This document shows, in pieces, positions 24,688 to 33,018 of a DNA stretch of 64,000 bases. The notes under the pieces are model-generated. The model did not search any database. It saw only the letters and a list, made by a program, of their open reading frames with translations, and was not told the DNA's origin. Numbering within the stretch: the stretch's first letter is position 1; each line of letters begins with the position of its first letter. The position numbers and the translations under genes were made by a program. The stretch is taken from contig NZ_QDKQ01000028.1 in assembly GCF_003116815.1 (NCBI RefSeq), positions 1 to 64,000 on the forward strand, given 5' to 3'. This DNA is from Caulobacter endophyticus. Lineage in GTDB: Bacteria > Pseudomonadota > Alphaproteobacteria > Caulobacterales > Caulobacteraceae.

Positions 24688-25802
24688 CACATCACCTCGA
24701 TGTCGGCTTGCAGGGCGCCGGCGGCCTTCACCGCCTGCAGGATGGTGATCATGTCGCGCGGGGTGACGCCCAGGGCGTTGAGGCCGCCGACCAGGCTCTT
24801 CAGCGACGCGCCGCCGCCGAGCGTGATCAGCTTCTTGCCCTTTTCCTCGTCGATGCTGATCGCCGATTGCGGGACGACCGCGGTGCGGCCCTGGCTGAAC
24901 GGGGCGGGCTGGCTGACGGCCGGGGTCTCCTGGACCGAGATGGTCAGGTTGCCCTGGGCGATCGCCACCTGGCTGATGCGGACGTCGTCGCCCATCACCA
25001 CCACGCCGTTGACCTCGTCGATGATCACCTTGGCCGGGCCGTCGGGCTCGACTTCCAGGTTCTCGATGGCGGTCACGAAGCTGATCATGTCCATGCCGGC
25101 CGGCGAGCGGATGGCGACGATGGTCGGGTTCTGGGCCTGGGCGCAGCCCGGGAACTTCGAATTGATGGCGTCGGCGATGCGGCGCGAGGTCGTGAAGTCG
25201 GGGTTGCGCAGCGACAGGCGCAGCTCGCTCATGGCCACCATCTGGAAGCCGGTCTCGCGCTCGACGTCAGCGCCGGCGGCGATGCGGCCGGCGGTCGGCA
25301 CGCCGCGGCTGATCGAGCTGCCCGAGGCGCCGCCGGCCGACACCGCGCCGGTCTGCACCTGGCCTTGCGCGACGGCGTAGGTCTGGCCGTCGGCGCCTTG
25401 CAGCGCGGTGACCAGCAGGGTGCCGCCCTGCAGGCTCTTGGCGTCGCCCATTGCCGAGACCGAGACGTCGATCTTCGAACCGGTGGCGGCGAAGGGCGGC
25501 AGCTTGGCGGTGACCATGACCGCCGCGGAGTTCTTGGCGTTGAGGTTGGCGTCGCGGACGTTGACGCCCTGGCGCTCCAGGAGGGCTTCCATGCTCTGCT
25601 TGGTCATCGGCGCGTTGCGCAGGCTGTCGCCCGTGCCGTTGAGGCCGGTGACGATGCCGTAGCCGATCAGGTGGTTATCGCGCACGCCTTCGACGGCGAC
25701 GATGTCCTTGATCCGCGACTTGGCGGCGGCCGGGGCGGCGACAACGGTCATGGCCGCGAGGGCCAGGCCGGCGAGAACGGAGCTGAAAAGTGAACGACGC
25801 AT
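24687..25802 (-). CDS. flgI: Flagellar P-ring protein FlgI
   Basis: 371 residues, E. coli FlgI length. It forms the periplasmic P-ring of the basal body. The start MRRSLFSSVLAGLALAAM is a signal peptide, cleaved after AAA near residue 24. Hallmarks are IKDIVAVEGVRDNHLIGYGIVTGLNGTGDSL (start of mature protein) and the C-terminal SLVGGLNALGVTPRDMITILQAVKAAGAL. GGAAG precedes the chosen ATG at 25802; two upstream starts are less likely because they break the signal peptide. It heads flgI-flaD-flbY, divergent from fliX. Confidence 0.96.
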   Translation of the reverse strand: MRRSLFSSVLAGLALAAMTVVAAPAAAKSRIKDIVAVEGVRDNHLIGYGIVTGLNGTGDSLRNAPMTKQSMEALLERQGVNVRDANLNAKNSAAVMVTAKLPPFAATGSKIDVSVSAMGDAKSLQGGTLLVTALQGADGQTYAVAQGQVQTGAVSAGGASGSSISRGVPTAGRIAAGADVERETGFQMVAMSELRLSLRNPDFTTSRRIADAINSKFPGCAQAQNPTIVAIRSPAGMDMISFVTAIENLEVEPDGPAKVIIDEVNGVVVMGDDVRISQVAIAQGNLTISVQETPAVSQPAPFSQGRTAVVPQSAISIDEEKGKKLITLGGGASLKSLVGGLNALGVTPRDMITILQAVKAAGALQADIEVM

Positions 25803-25936
25803 GGACTTCCACATCGAGGACGCAATTCCGTCGCGGCCCATGCCAGAACCGGGCCAACGGAAAAGATGAGGAAAATCAATGTGTGGGGCGGGCAAAAACG
25901 CGTGCGACAATCCTGTCCGGCAGATTCTGCCCGGCA

Positions 25937-25944
25937 TTAACCAT
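25937..25944. promoter_or_regulatory. CtrA half-site between flgI and fliX
   Basis: TTAACCAT is the commonly reported CtrA half-site of class II flagellar promoters. It is 94 bases upstream of the fliX start. The second half-site is poor, so this is suggestive only. Confidence 0.4.
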
Positions 25945-26037
25945 ACCGCAAGCGCGCTTCTCGAATATGAGTTCTCATCGGGGAGCGCGACTCCCTATAT
26001 GTAGGCGTTCAAGACCAGCTGTGGAGCGACGGTCGTC

Positions 26038-26466
26038 ATGAAGGTTTCGAGCACGGGAGGCGTGGGCGCGGCTGGCGCATCACGCGCGCGGCCGACGGGC
26101 GGCGGGTCCAGCTTTGCGTTGCCCAGCGTCGGCGCGGCCGGCGGCGTCGCCGGAACCGCGGCGGCCGGGGGCCTGGCGGGCGTGGGCTCGCTGGACGCCC
26201 TGCTGGCCCTGCAGGCCAACATGGATCCGACCGAGCGCAAGCGTCGGGCCATCCGCAGGGCCGACGACATCCTCGACATTCTCGACGGCCTGAAGATCGC
26301 CGTGCTGGACGGGGAGGTCTCCCCCGGCACGATCGACAAGCTCAAGCGGGCCGTCCGCGAGCATCGCGAATCCGTCGACGATCCGAAATTGCAGAGCCTG
26401 CTCAACGAGATCGAGACGCGCGCCGCCGTCGAAGAGGCCAAGCTGGCCGTCATGCGCGGCGCTTGA
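26038..26466 (+). CDS. fliX: Flagellar assembly regulator FliX
   Basis: 142 residues. FliX couples class II assembly to activity of the sigma-54 activator FlbD, so that class III and IV genes come on only after the basal body forms. The N-terminal 60 residues are Gly/Ala-rich and low in structure; the C-terminal 80 (PTERKRRAIRRADDILDILDGLK, with the KLKRAVREHRE helix) are the conserved part. The position divergent from flgI is the same as in C. crescentus. Confidence 0.9.
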   Translation: MKVSSTGGVGAAGASRARPTGGGSSFALPSVGAAGGVAGTAAAGGLAGVGSLDALLALQANMDPTERKRRAIRRADDILDILDGLKIAVLDGEVSPGTIDKLKRAVREHRESVDDPKLQSLLNEIETRAAVEEAKLAVMRGA

Positions 26467-26616
26467 GGAACAGCGGGATGGAACCTCTTTCCCTTTCCCG
26501 CGATTTTACAGCCCCGGTCGGTGCGGCGAAGCTCGCCGTCAGCGTGAGTCGCCGTCGCCTGCATGGGCGGTTCGCAGGCGCTCGCGCGCCTGAACGCGCC
26601 ACTCATGCGACGTTCA

Positions 26617-26665
26617 TTGAACGGGGCTATCGTTTTGGTATAAGCACACCGCCCGCTCAGGGCGG
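26617..26665 (+). promoter_or_regulatory. dksA promoter and 5' hairpin
   Basis: TTGAAC (26617-26622) and TATAAG (26639-26644) are spaced by 16 bases, a good housekeeping promoter. CCGCCC-GCTCA-GGGCGG (26649-26665) then forms a hairpin at the start of the transcript, 24 bases before the dksA start. Confidence 0.65.
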
Positions 26666-26689
26666 AGTTCATCGGGGCGTGAGGCGTTG

Positions 26690-27118
26690 ATGCAGACGGC
26701 CACTGTTCTTAAAGAACCGGACACCTATCGTCCTTCGGACGACGAGCCTTTCATGAACGAGCGTCAGCTTGAATATTTCAAGCAGAAGCTGCTCGGCTGG
26801 AAGGAAGAGATCCTCCGCGAATCTCGCGAGACGGTGTCCCATCTTCAGACTGAAACTGAAAACCATGCCGACCTCGCCGATAGGGCGTCGTCGGAAACCG
26901 ACCGGGCGTTGGAACTGCGGACCCGCGACCGGCAACGGAAACTGATCTCCAAGATCGACCAGGCGTTGCGCCGCGTCGAAGACGGCAGCTACGGCTACTG
27001 CGAAGAGACCGGCGAGCCTATCGGCCTGGCCCGTCTCGACGCCCGCCCGACCGCCACCCTGAGCCTCGAGGCCCAGGAGCGTCACGAGCGCCGTGAACGC
27101 GTCCATCGCGACGACTGA
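26690..27118 (+). CDS. dksA: DksA, RNA polymerase-binding regulator
   Basis: 142 residues. DksA enters the secondary channel of RNA polymerase and with ppGpp reshapes rRNA and amino-acid promoters. The coiled coil spans about residues 20-95 with the tip DRASSETD (Asp-Xaa-Ala-Asp type). The zinc-finger region reads YCEETGEPIGLARLDARPTATLSLEAQERHE: only one of the four Cys is kept, as in several alphaproteobacterial DksA proteins, so it probably does not bind zinc. The ATG at 26690 has GTGAGG upstream. Confidence 0.93.
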   Translation: MQTATVLKEPDTYRPSDDEPFMNERQLEYFKQKLLGWKEEILRESRETVSHLQTETENHADLADRASSETDRALELRTRDRQRKLISKIDQALRRVEDGSYGYCEETGEPIGLARLDARPTATLSLEAQERHERRERVHRDD

Positions 27119-27158
27119 AGCCCCTTTGGGGGCCTTCGGGCCTGACTGATGTGTTTCG

Positions 27159-27189
27159 AACGGCCTCGCCCCAAGGGCGGGGCCGTTTT
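27159..27189 (+). terminator. Terminator after dksA
   Basis: ACGGCC-T-CGCCC pairs with GGGCG-GGGCCGT across a CAA loop and is followed by TTTTC. It sits 40 bases after the dksA stop. Confidence 0.8.
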
Positions 27190-27243
27190 CGTGCTCGCGG
27201 TCGCCGAAGGCGGCGGGTGGGGAAGGGCGGGGCGGCCAGGGGC

Positions 27244-27897
27244 CTACTTGGCCAGGCCCGACTTCTGCAGGGTCTTGTAGGCCTTGATCACGCGCTGGAG
27301 CTTGTGCTCGGCGCTGCGGTCGCCGCCGTTCATGTCGGGGTGGCAGCGCTTGAGCAGTTCCTTGTAGCGCGTGCGGATGGCCTGGGCGTCTGCGTCGACG
27401 TCCAGGTCCATGTCGGCCAGGGCCTGGCGCTCCAGCTTGCCGATCGCGCGGCCGGAAGCGGCCGACTCGGCGCGGCGCTGCTGGGCGCGGAACAGGCCGA
27501 AGGGGTCGGCCATGTTGCGGGCGTCGCGGGCGGCGGCGGCGGCGGCCTCGCGCGAGCCGGCGTCGGCCTTCATGCTCCAGGTCGGCCGGCCGCCGGTCAT
27601 CTTCTCGCGCTCCTGCTCGGCGCGAATCTGACCCTCGTTCATGCCGGCGTAGAAGTTCCAGTTCTTGTTGTACTCGGCCGCGTGCTGCTGGCAGAAGTTG
27701 TAGTACTGGCCGGGCAGGTCGCGGCTCTTGGGCGCCTTGGCGTCGGCCGGACGCAGGCAGTCGGCGTGGTCGCACCGTTTCTGGCCGGGCTTGAGCTTGT
27801 AGACGTCGTCCGCGCGCGGACCCTCCTCCTCGCCCGGCTTGGGCGGGCGGACTCGGATGTCGAAGAACTTGGGGCGATACTCGAACGCGCGGCTCAT
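27244..27897 (-). CDS. J-domain protein
   Basis: 217 residues with a C-terminal DnaJ domain (about 165-215) containing the HPD tripeptide at 186-188 (RCHPDMNGGD). The first 60 residues carry CDHADC and a late Cys-His pair (YYNFCQQH), perhaps a metal site. Such C-terminal J proteins are common in alphaproteobacteria; the partner is presumably DnaK but the substrate is unknown. It faces dksA and is divergent from bolA. Confidence 0.88.
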   Translation of the reverse strand: MSRAFEYRPKFFDIRVRPPKPGEEEGPRADDVYKLKPGQKRCDHADCLRPADAKAPKSRDLPGQYYNFCQQHAAEYNKNWNFYAGMNEGQIRAEQEREKMTGGRPTWSMKADAGSREAAAAAARDARNMADPFGLFRAQQRRAESAASGRAIGKLERQALADMDLDVDADAQAIRTRYKELLKRCHPDMNGGDRSAEHKLQRVIKAYKTLQKSGLAK

Positions 27898-27940
27898 GGC
27901 GCTTAGAGTAAGCGCAGGCTATTTCCGTTCAAGGATTGAC

Positions 27941-28228
27941 ATGCCGGAGATCACCATGGGCGCCGTCGCGGACACCATCGAAGCCAAGCTCAAAGCCGCT
28001 TTTTCGCCGACCCGGCTGGAGCTGGTCGACGACAGCGACCGCCACAACGGCCATGCCGGCCACCGCGAGGGCGGCGAGAGCCACTTCAACCTGACGATCG
28101 AGGCTCAGGCCTTTGCCGGCAAGCCGCGCGTGGCGCGCCAGCGCCTGATCTTCCAGGCCCTGAGCGAGGAGATGGCCGGCCCGGTGCACGCCCTGTCGAT
28201 CGTCGCCCTGGCGCCCGGCGAAAGCTGA
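27941..28228 (+). CDS. bolA: BolA-family protein
   Basis: 95 residues. BolA proteins bind monothiol glutaredoxins and iron-sulfur clusters and can act as regulators. The family core is GGESHFNLTIEAQAF followed by RVARQRLIFQALSEEMAGPVHALSI. The ATG at 27941 sits 43 bases from the divergent J-domain gene. No grxD lies beside it here. Confidence 0.92.
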   Translation: MPEITMGAVADTIEAKLKAAFSPTRLELVDDSDRHNGHAGHREGGESHFNLTIEAQAFAGKPRVARQRLIFQALSEEMAGPVHALSIVALAPGES

Positions 28229-28317
28229 TGCTCGGCGTGCGGTTTGCGCTTGCATAACCGTCCCGCGACTGATTGCCTCGGTTCCCGGCGCGATCCTGCC
28301 GGGATCCGAGGGATGGC

Positions 28318-28749
28318 ATGAGCGCCGCACGACTTTCTTCCGACTTTTCAGACGCCGACGAAGCCGCCGTCGCCGCGCGGCTGCCGGCCTATCTGGCGCG
28401 GTCCTACGCCCGCTATTCCAACTTCACCGTCGCCAGCGCCGTCGTCGACGACCAGGGCGGGGTGCATTTCGGCGTCAATGTCGAGAACGCGGCCTATCCG
28501 TCGGGCACCTGCGCCGAGCAGACCGCCATCGGCGCGATGATCACGGCCGGCGGCCGCAGGATCGAGCGCGTCTACATCGCCGCCGGATCGGACGCGGTCG
28601 TCCAGCCCTGCGGCGCCTGCCGCCAGCGCATCGGCGAGTTCGCCAGCAAGACCTGCGAGATCGTCTCGGTGCAGGGCGGGGCGGCGACCGTCCGCACGCC
28701 GTTCTGGAGCCTGCTGCCGCAGGCGTTCGGGCCGGGGGATCTGGAGTAG
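28318..28749 (+). CDS. cdd: Cytidine deaminase
   Basis: 143 residues, the short tetrameric form. Converts cytidine and deoxycytidine to uridine forms in pyrimidine salvage. The zinc ligands are in GTCAEQTAIGAM (Cys and the catalytic Glu) and QPCGACRQRIGEF (two Cys). ATG at 28318 is preceded by GAGGGA. A type B repeat follows and faces the DUF465 gene. Confidence 0.94.
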   Translation: MSAARLSSDFSDADEAAVAARLPAYLARSYARYSNFTVASAVVDDQGGVHFGVNVENAAYPSGTCAEQTAIGAMITAGGRRIERVYIAAGSDAVVQPCGACRQRIGEFASKTCEIVSVQGGAATVRTPFWSLLPQAFGPGDLE

Positions 28750-28777
28750 GGGTCTGGAAACCTCCCCCGAACCCAGA

Positions 28778-28905
28778 TCCTCCCCCTGAAGGGGGGCGGA
28801 GGGCCGGAGGGGGAAGTTTCTGCTGAGATCGTGAAGCCGCTGGCGTGGGACGTTGCTTCCCCCTCAGTCGCTTCGCGACAGCTCCCCCTTCAGGGGGAGC
28901 ATCTT
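28778..28905. repeat. Composite inverted repeat, type B copy 2
   Basis: CCTCCCCCTGAAGGGGGG...GGAGGGGGAAG then GCTTCCCCCTCAGTCGCTTCGCGACAGCTCCCCCTTCAGGGGGAGC. It fills the 3'-3' gap between cdd and the DUF465 gene, ending two bases from the latter's stop. Confidence 0.85.
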
Positions 28906-28907
28906 GT

Positions 28908-29129
28908 TCAGGCGATGATATCCGGCGTCACCTGGTCTTCGAGGCGTACGATCTCGTCCTTCAAGGCCAGCTTGCGGCGCTTGAGGCGGGCGATCTGCAG
29001 CATGTCGGGCTGGGGGCGTTCCTCCAGGGCCGTCACGGCGTCGGAAAGATCCTGGTGCTCCTCGCGCAGCGTCGCCAGGCGGCGCTCCACCGCGATGACG
29101 GTGTCTTCCGAAGGATCGTCATCATTCAT
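28908..29129 (-). CDS. DUF465 (YdcH-like) small protein
   Basis: 73 residues: acidic N-terminus, then a helical hairpin with ERRLATLREEHQDLSDAVTALEE and RLKRRKLALKDEIVRLED, the typical YdcH pattern. Function unknown. A second, shorter member of the same family is encoded at 30419. Confidence 0.85.
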   Translation of the reverse strand: MNDDDPSEDTVIAVERRLATLREEHQDLSDAVTALEERPQPDMLQIARLKRRKLALKDEIVRLEDQVTPDIIA

Positions 29130-29212
29130 GGACGTTCCCCCTGTCTGAGCCCTAGTCCGAAGGCGGTGATAGATAGCAAAGCCTGACGGCCGGTAAAGGT
29201 CTCTCGGGCGTG

Positions 29213-29662
29213 TCAGGCGAGGGCGTCGGCAAGTCGGGCCAGGGCCGCCTCGTGCGGCGGGGCGCCGACGGCGCGGGCGGCGGCCAGCAGGGCCCCGTAG
29301 ACGTCGCGGGTGGCGGCCAGCGGGCCGCAGGCGGCCTCCAGGCTTTCCATCAGCAGCTTCTCGCCGGCCAGTTCGGCGGCCTTGACCTGCTCGCGGAAGG
29401 CCTCGCGGGCGGCGTCGTCGATGTCGGGACGGGCGGGCTTCAGCGCCCGGCGCACGCCGCGCAGGGGCGCGCCGACCTCGGCGTCCCAGGCGCGGACCAG
29501 GGCCGCGGCCCGCGGCAGGTCGACGGTCCGGCCCTCAAGCGCCGCCCAGGCGGCCCACAGCAGGAACGGCACGTTCTGGCCGTGGGCGTCCTGCAGGTGC
29601 AGGCAGGCGGCTGCGACAGGCTGTCGCGCATAGACGGATAGCGCCCAGTCCCAGAACCGCAT
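29213..29662 (-). CDS. TIGR02444-family protein
   Basis: 149 residues. The opening FWDWALSVYARQPVAAACL and QDAHGQNVPFLLWAAW are characteristic of a small alphaproteobacterial family of unknown function; the rest is helical. It begins five bases after the ubiX stop and so is co-transcribed with it. A link to ubiquinone synthesis is possible from this neighbour only. Confidence 0.78.
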   Translation of the reverse strand: MRFWDWALSVYARQPVAAACLHLQDAHGQNVPFLLWAAWAALEGRTVDLPRAAALVRAWDAEVGAPLRGVRRALKPARPDIDDAAREAFREQVKAAELAGEKLLMESLEAACGPLAATRDVYGALLAAARAVGAPPHEAALARLADALA

Positions 29663-29667
29663 GGCCG

Positions 29668-30285
29668 TTAATTTTCGTCCGTTTGGTTGACGGTGGGCAG
29701 GTCTTCGCCCCAGCGCTTCACCGGACCCCAGGAGAGGCCGAAAAGATCCAGGGCGCGGCCGACCGACTGGTCGACCATCTCCTCGATCGAGGCGGGCCTG
29801 GCGTAGAACGCCGGAACCGGCGGGGCGATCACCGCGCCCATCTCGGACAGCTGGGTCAGGGTGCGAAGGTGGCCAAGGTGCAGCGGGCTTTCGCGCACCA
29901 TCAGCACCAGCCGCCGTCGCTCCTTCAGCGCCACGTCGGCGGCGCGGGTCAGCAGGGAGGAGGTCACGCCGGTGGCGATCTCGCTCATAGTCCGCACCGA
30001 ACAGGGGGCGACGATCATGCCCAGGGTGCGGAACGAGCCCGAGGCGATCGAGGCCCCGACGTCGCCGATCCGGTGGGCGACGTCGGCCATGGCCGCCACG
30101 TCGCCGACCGAAAGTCCGGTCTCCTGGGTCAGGGTCAGGGCCGCCGACTTGCTCATCACCAGGTGGCTCTCGACGCCCAGGTCGCGGCAGGCCGCCAGGG
30201 TGCGCAGGCCGTACAGCGCGCCCGAGGCGCCGGAGATTCCGACGATCAGACGAGGCTTGGAGGCGGGTGCTTGAGCGTCCGTCAT
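29668..30285 (-). CDS. ubiX: Flavin prenyltransferase UbiX
   Basis: 205 residues. Makes the prenylated FMN cofactor used by the UbiD decarboxylase in ubiquinone synthesis. The flavin-binding start VGISGASGALYGLRTL, the middle GSFRTLGMIVAPCSVRTMSEIATG and the RRRLVLMVRESPLHLGHLRTL motif are diagnostic. It heads a two-gene operon with the TIGR02444 gene; ubiD is not in the window. Confidence 0.95.
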   Translation of the reverse strand: MTDAQAPASKPRLIVGISGASGALYGLRTLAACRDLGVESHLVMSKSAALTLTQETGLSVGDVAAMADVAHRIGDVGASIASGSFRTLGMIVAPCSVRTMSEIATGVTSSLLTRAADVALKERRRLVLMVRESPLHLGHLRTLTQLSEMGAVIAPPVPAFYARPASIEEMVDQSVGRALDLFGLSWGPVKRWGEDLPTVNQTDEN

Positions 30286-30418
30286 GGTGAATTTTCGTCC
30301 GTCACGGGATGAAGCGGCGCCACGTCAAGCGCTGCTGGTTGCAATCATATGTGATCTGACAGTCCGGGCCAGCGGGTGTTCACTCCTTGCGTCAACAGCC
30401 CAAAAGGAGGCCTCACCG

Positions 30419-30592
30419 ATGGCCATCGAATCCCGTATCCGCGAGCTGGGGTCCCGTCACGAGAACCTCGACCGCACGATCCAGGAGGAGACCAACCGTC
30501 CGGGTAGCGACGCCACCAGGCTCCGAGAGCTCAAGCGGCAGAAGCTCAGGCTCAAGGAGGAGATAGAGGGGCTTCGAGCCCGGCTCCATTAA
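30419..30592 (+). CDS. DUF465 (YdcH-like) small protein
   Basis: 57 residues, ATG at 30419 with AAAAGGAGG seven bases upstream. It holds the DUF465 helical hairpin (RELGSRHENLDRTIQEE; RLRELKRQKLRLKEEIEGLRA). It is paralogous to the gene at 28908 and, like it, monocistronic. Confidence 0.85.
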   Translation: MAIESRIRELGSRHENLDRTIQEETNRPGSDATRLRELKRQKLRLKEEIEGLRARLH

Positions 30593-30608
30593 GCCTCACG
30601 AGATATAG

Positions 30609-30642
30609 AAAAGGCCCATCCGAGCGTCGGATGGGCCTTTTT
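30609..30642. terminator. Bidirectional terminator
   Basis: AAAAGGCCCATCCGA pairs with TCGGATGGGCCTTTTT around GCG. A- and T-runs on both sides let it stop both the DUF465 gene and trcR. Confidence 0.92.
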
Positions 30643-30663
30643 GCTGTCCGAAGCGGACGAGGA

Positions 30664-31377
30664 TCAGTCCTCGTCGTCCTCGTCGTCGACATTGCCCGAG
30701 AACGAGCCGAACACGTCTTCGGCCTTGGGCTCGGCGCGCGAGGCGCGGATGTCGCGCTCTTCCTGCTCTTCCTCGCTGAGATAGGCGGTTTCGGCCGCCG
30801 GGCGCAGGGTGGGGTCTTCGGCGACGATGCCCTTCTTGGCGTCGTCCTTGGCCTTCTTCTCGGCGGCCTTCTTGACCAGGGCGTCGAGCTCCAGCTGGCC
30901 GACCAGGCCCAGGGTCACCGGATCGACCGGCTTGATGTTGGCCGCGTTCCAATGGGTGCGCGCGCGCACCTGCTCGATGGTGGCCTTGGTCGTGCCGAGG
31001 ATCTTCGAGATCTGGGCGTCGGTCACTTCCGGGTGGTGTCGGATGAACCAGGCGATGGCGTCCGGACGGTCCTGGCGGCGCGACACCGGGGTGTAGCGCG
31101 GAGCCTTCTTCTGCGGCTTCAGCAGCTCGGCGTGACGGCTGACCTGGGCCTTCATGCGGTAGTTCGGGTTGCCCTGGGCCTTGTCCAGTTCTTCGCGGGT
31201 CAGCTGGCCGTTGCCGATCGGATCGGCGCCGCGGATGTCGCGCGCCACTTCGCCGTCGGCGATGCCGCGGACTTCCAGCGGGTGCAGGCCGCAGAAGTCG
31301 GCGATCTGCTCGAAGCTCAGCGAGGTGTTGTCCACGAGCCAGACGGCGGTCGCCTTGGGCATCAGGATCTCGGACAT
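30664..31377 (-). CDS. trcR: TrcR, DUF1013 cell-cycle regulator
   Basis: 237 residues. DUF1013 proteins in Caulobacter (TrcR) track with RNA polymerase and affect cell-cycle transcription. Visible segments are ATAVWLVDNTSLSFEQIADFCGLHPLEVRGIADGE at the N-terminus (a helix-turn-helix), PDAIAWFIRHHPEVTDAQISKILGTTK in the middle and a long acidic, Lys-rich tail ending EDDED. ATG at 31377 has GGAGGA upstream. It is near rcdA, as is common in this lineage. Confidence 0.88.
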   Translation of the reverse strand: MSEILMPKATAVWLVDNTSLSFEQIADFCGLHPLEVRGIADGEVARDIRGADPIGNGQLTREELDKAQGNPNYRMKAQVSRHAELLKPQKKAPRYTPVSRRQDRPDAIAWFIRHHPEVTDAQISKILGTTKATIEQVRARTHWNAANIKPVDPVTLGLVGQLELDALVKKAAEKKAKDDAKKGIVAEDPTLRPAAETAYLSEEEQEERDIRASRAEPKAEDVFGSFSGNVDDEDDED

Positions 31378-31506
31378 GCGGTCCTCCAGAAATGACGGCG
31401 CCCGACCTTTCGGCCGGGCGGGGTTGTTCAACACCGAGCTATAATGCGGTTCTGAGCGAAAGGGAACGGGGATCGATCATCTCTTGCTTCGCGTGCTGGC
31501 GCCTCA

Positions 31507-31609
31507 AGATCCTCCCCCCGAAGGGCCGGAGGGGAAAGCGGCTGCTGACACGTCGCTATCACTTCCCCCTCAGTCGCTCCGCGACAGCCCCCCTTCAGGG
31601 GGAGCATGT
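31507..31609. repeat. Composite inverted repeat, type B copy 3
   Basis: Shorter copy: CCTCCCCCCGAAGG...GGAGGGG then CTTCCCCCTCAGTCGCTCCGCGACAGCCCCCCTTCAGGGGGAGC. It ends beside the oxidoreductase stop codon, 130 bases from trcR. Confidence 0.85.
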
Positions 31610-32583
31610 CAGGTCGTCAGCACCACCTTGCCCACGTGCTCGCCGGCCTCCAGGTGCGCATGCGCCCTGGCCGCTTCGGCCAGGGGGAAGGTCGCGTCGA
31701 CGATCGGCGAGAGCTTGCCCGCCGCGATCCACGGCCAGGCCGTGCGCTCGACCTCGGCGGCCAGGCGCGCCTTTTCGTCGGCGGGACGGGGGCGCAGGGT
31801 CGAGCCCGTGATCACCGCGCGCTTCTGCATCACCTTCATCACCGGAACCTCCAGCGTCCCGCCGGCCAGGGCGGCGATGTAGACGATGCGGCCGCCGGTC
31901 TTCAGGGCGTCGAGGTTCTTGTCGAAATAGGCCGCCCCGACCATGTCGAGCACCACGTCGACGCCGCCCGCCGCCTTGGCGATTTCGGCGAAGTCCTCGG
32001 TCTTGGCGTCGACGGCGAGGTCCGCGCCCAGCTCCAGCGCCCTGGCCTTCTTGTCGGCCCCGCGGCCGGTGGCGATGACGATCGCGCCGGCCGCCTTGGC
32101 CATGGCGATCGCCGTTGTCCCGATACCGGACGTCCCACCATGAATCAAAATGGTCTCGCCAGGCTTCAGCGCGCCATGTTCGAACACGTTGGCGAAGACG
32201 GTGAAGACGGTCTCGGGCAGGGCCGCGGCCTGGACGAAATCGAAGCCTTCGGGGATCGGCAGGGCCTGGCGGGCGTCGACCGCGGCGTACTCCGCGTAAC
32301 CGCCGCCGCCCAGCAGGGCGCAGACCTTGTCGCCGACCTTCCAGCGTCCGGCGGCGACCTCGACCTCGCCGGCGACCTCGAGGCCCAGCGTGGTCGGCGC
32401 GCCCGGCGGCGGCGGATAGAAACCCAGGCGCTGCAGGATGTCCGGGCGATTGACGCCGGCGGCGCGCACGCGGATCAGGATCTCGCCGGGGGCCGGCTGG
32501 GGGCGTTCGACCTGCACGGGGCGGAGGGCGTCGGCCGCCCCCTTGCCGCCTTCGATCTCGATCGCGGTCATGGTTTCCGGCAT
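31609..32583 (-). CDS. Zinc-independent quinone oxidoreductase (MDR family)
   Basis: 324 residues of the NADPH:quinone reductase type (QOR-like). The N-terminal GroES-like domain (to about 125) contains VRAAGVNRPDILQRLGFYPPP, and the Rossmann domain has ILIHGGTSGIGTTAIAMAKAAG. Catalytic zinc ligands of alcohol dehydrogenases are absent. It is divergent from the DUF1192 gene and lies between trcR and rcdA. The quinone substrate is inferred. Confidence 0.9.
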   Translation of the reverse strand: MPETMTAIEIEGGKGAADALRPVQVERPQPAPGEILIRVRAAGVNRPDILQRLGFYPPPPGAPTTLGLEVAGEVEVAAGRWKVGDKVCALLGGGGYAEYAAVDARQALPIPEGFDFVQAAALPETVFTVFANVFEHGALKPGETILIHGGTSGIGTTAIAMAKAAGAIVIATGRGADKKARALELGADLAVDAKTEDFAEIAKAAGGVDVVLDMVGAAYFDKNLDALKTGGRIVYIAALAGGTLEVPVMKVMQKRAVITGSTLRPRPADEKARLAAEVERTAWPWIAAGKLSPIVDATFPLAEAARAHAHLEAGEHVGKVVLTT

Positions 32584-32657
32584 CGGCTTTGGCTCCGTCG
32601 CGCTTGCGTTGCGCCCTAGGTAGGCGTCTCATGTTCGGTCGGAAAGGGAGGTCACCC

Positions 32658-32864
32658 ATGATCGAAGAGCCGGTCGAGCCGCGCGCGTTCCGCGGCGACG
32701 CGCTGAACACGGCCACGCACGAGGATCTCGAGATCTACGGCGTGCGGGAACTGGAAGAGCGGATCGAGGCCCTTGAAGCCGAGATCGCCCGCACCAAGGC
32801 CCAGCTCAGCAAGAAGAAAGCGGGACGGGCGGCGGCCGATGCGCTGTTTGGTCGCCTAGACTAA
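32658..32864 (+). CDS. DUF1192-family protein
   Basis: 68 residues, ATG at 32658 with GGGAGG upstream. The N-terminal HEDLEIYGVRELEERIEALEAEIARTKAQL is a short coiled coil typical of DUF1192, followed by a basic linker (KKKAGRAAADALFGRLD). Function unknown. It commonly neighbours rcdA in alphaproteobacteria, which supports the call. Confidence 0.82.
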   Translation: MIEEPVEPRAFRGDALNTATHEDLEIYGVRELEERIEALEAEIARTKAQLSKKKAGRAAADALFGRLD

Positions 32865-32950
32865 CGAAAGGTTTACGCTAGCAGTGGACGCTGTTCTGCG
32901 CCTGTCGGTCGCTATCGAATCGGGCGGTCGCTAAACGGGACGTTAAGACT

Positions 32951-32966
32951 TGGCACGGGGGTTGCA
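32951..32966 (+). promoter_or_regulatory. Sigma-54 promoter of rcdA
   Basis: TGGCACG-GGGG-TTGCA is an exact match to the -24/-12 consensus TGGCACG-N4-TTGCA. It lies 53 bases upstream of the rcdA ATG. A GAATC (GANTC) methylation site lies upstream at 32917-32921. No second sigma-54 site is convincing in the window. Confidence 0.85.
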
Positions 32967-33018
32967 GTCGTCTCCGTCAAGCGAGACGTCCTCGCGGCCT
33001 TAGGGGCATTGAGTAGAC

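Noticed and set aside
25803..26037. Sigma-54 promoter for flgI
   Set aside because: The closest match (GCAAAAACGCGTGCGA, read on the minus strand) has wrong spacing by one base and lacks the GG of the -24 element.
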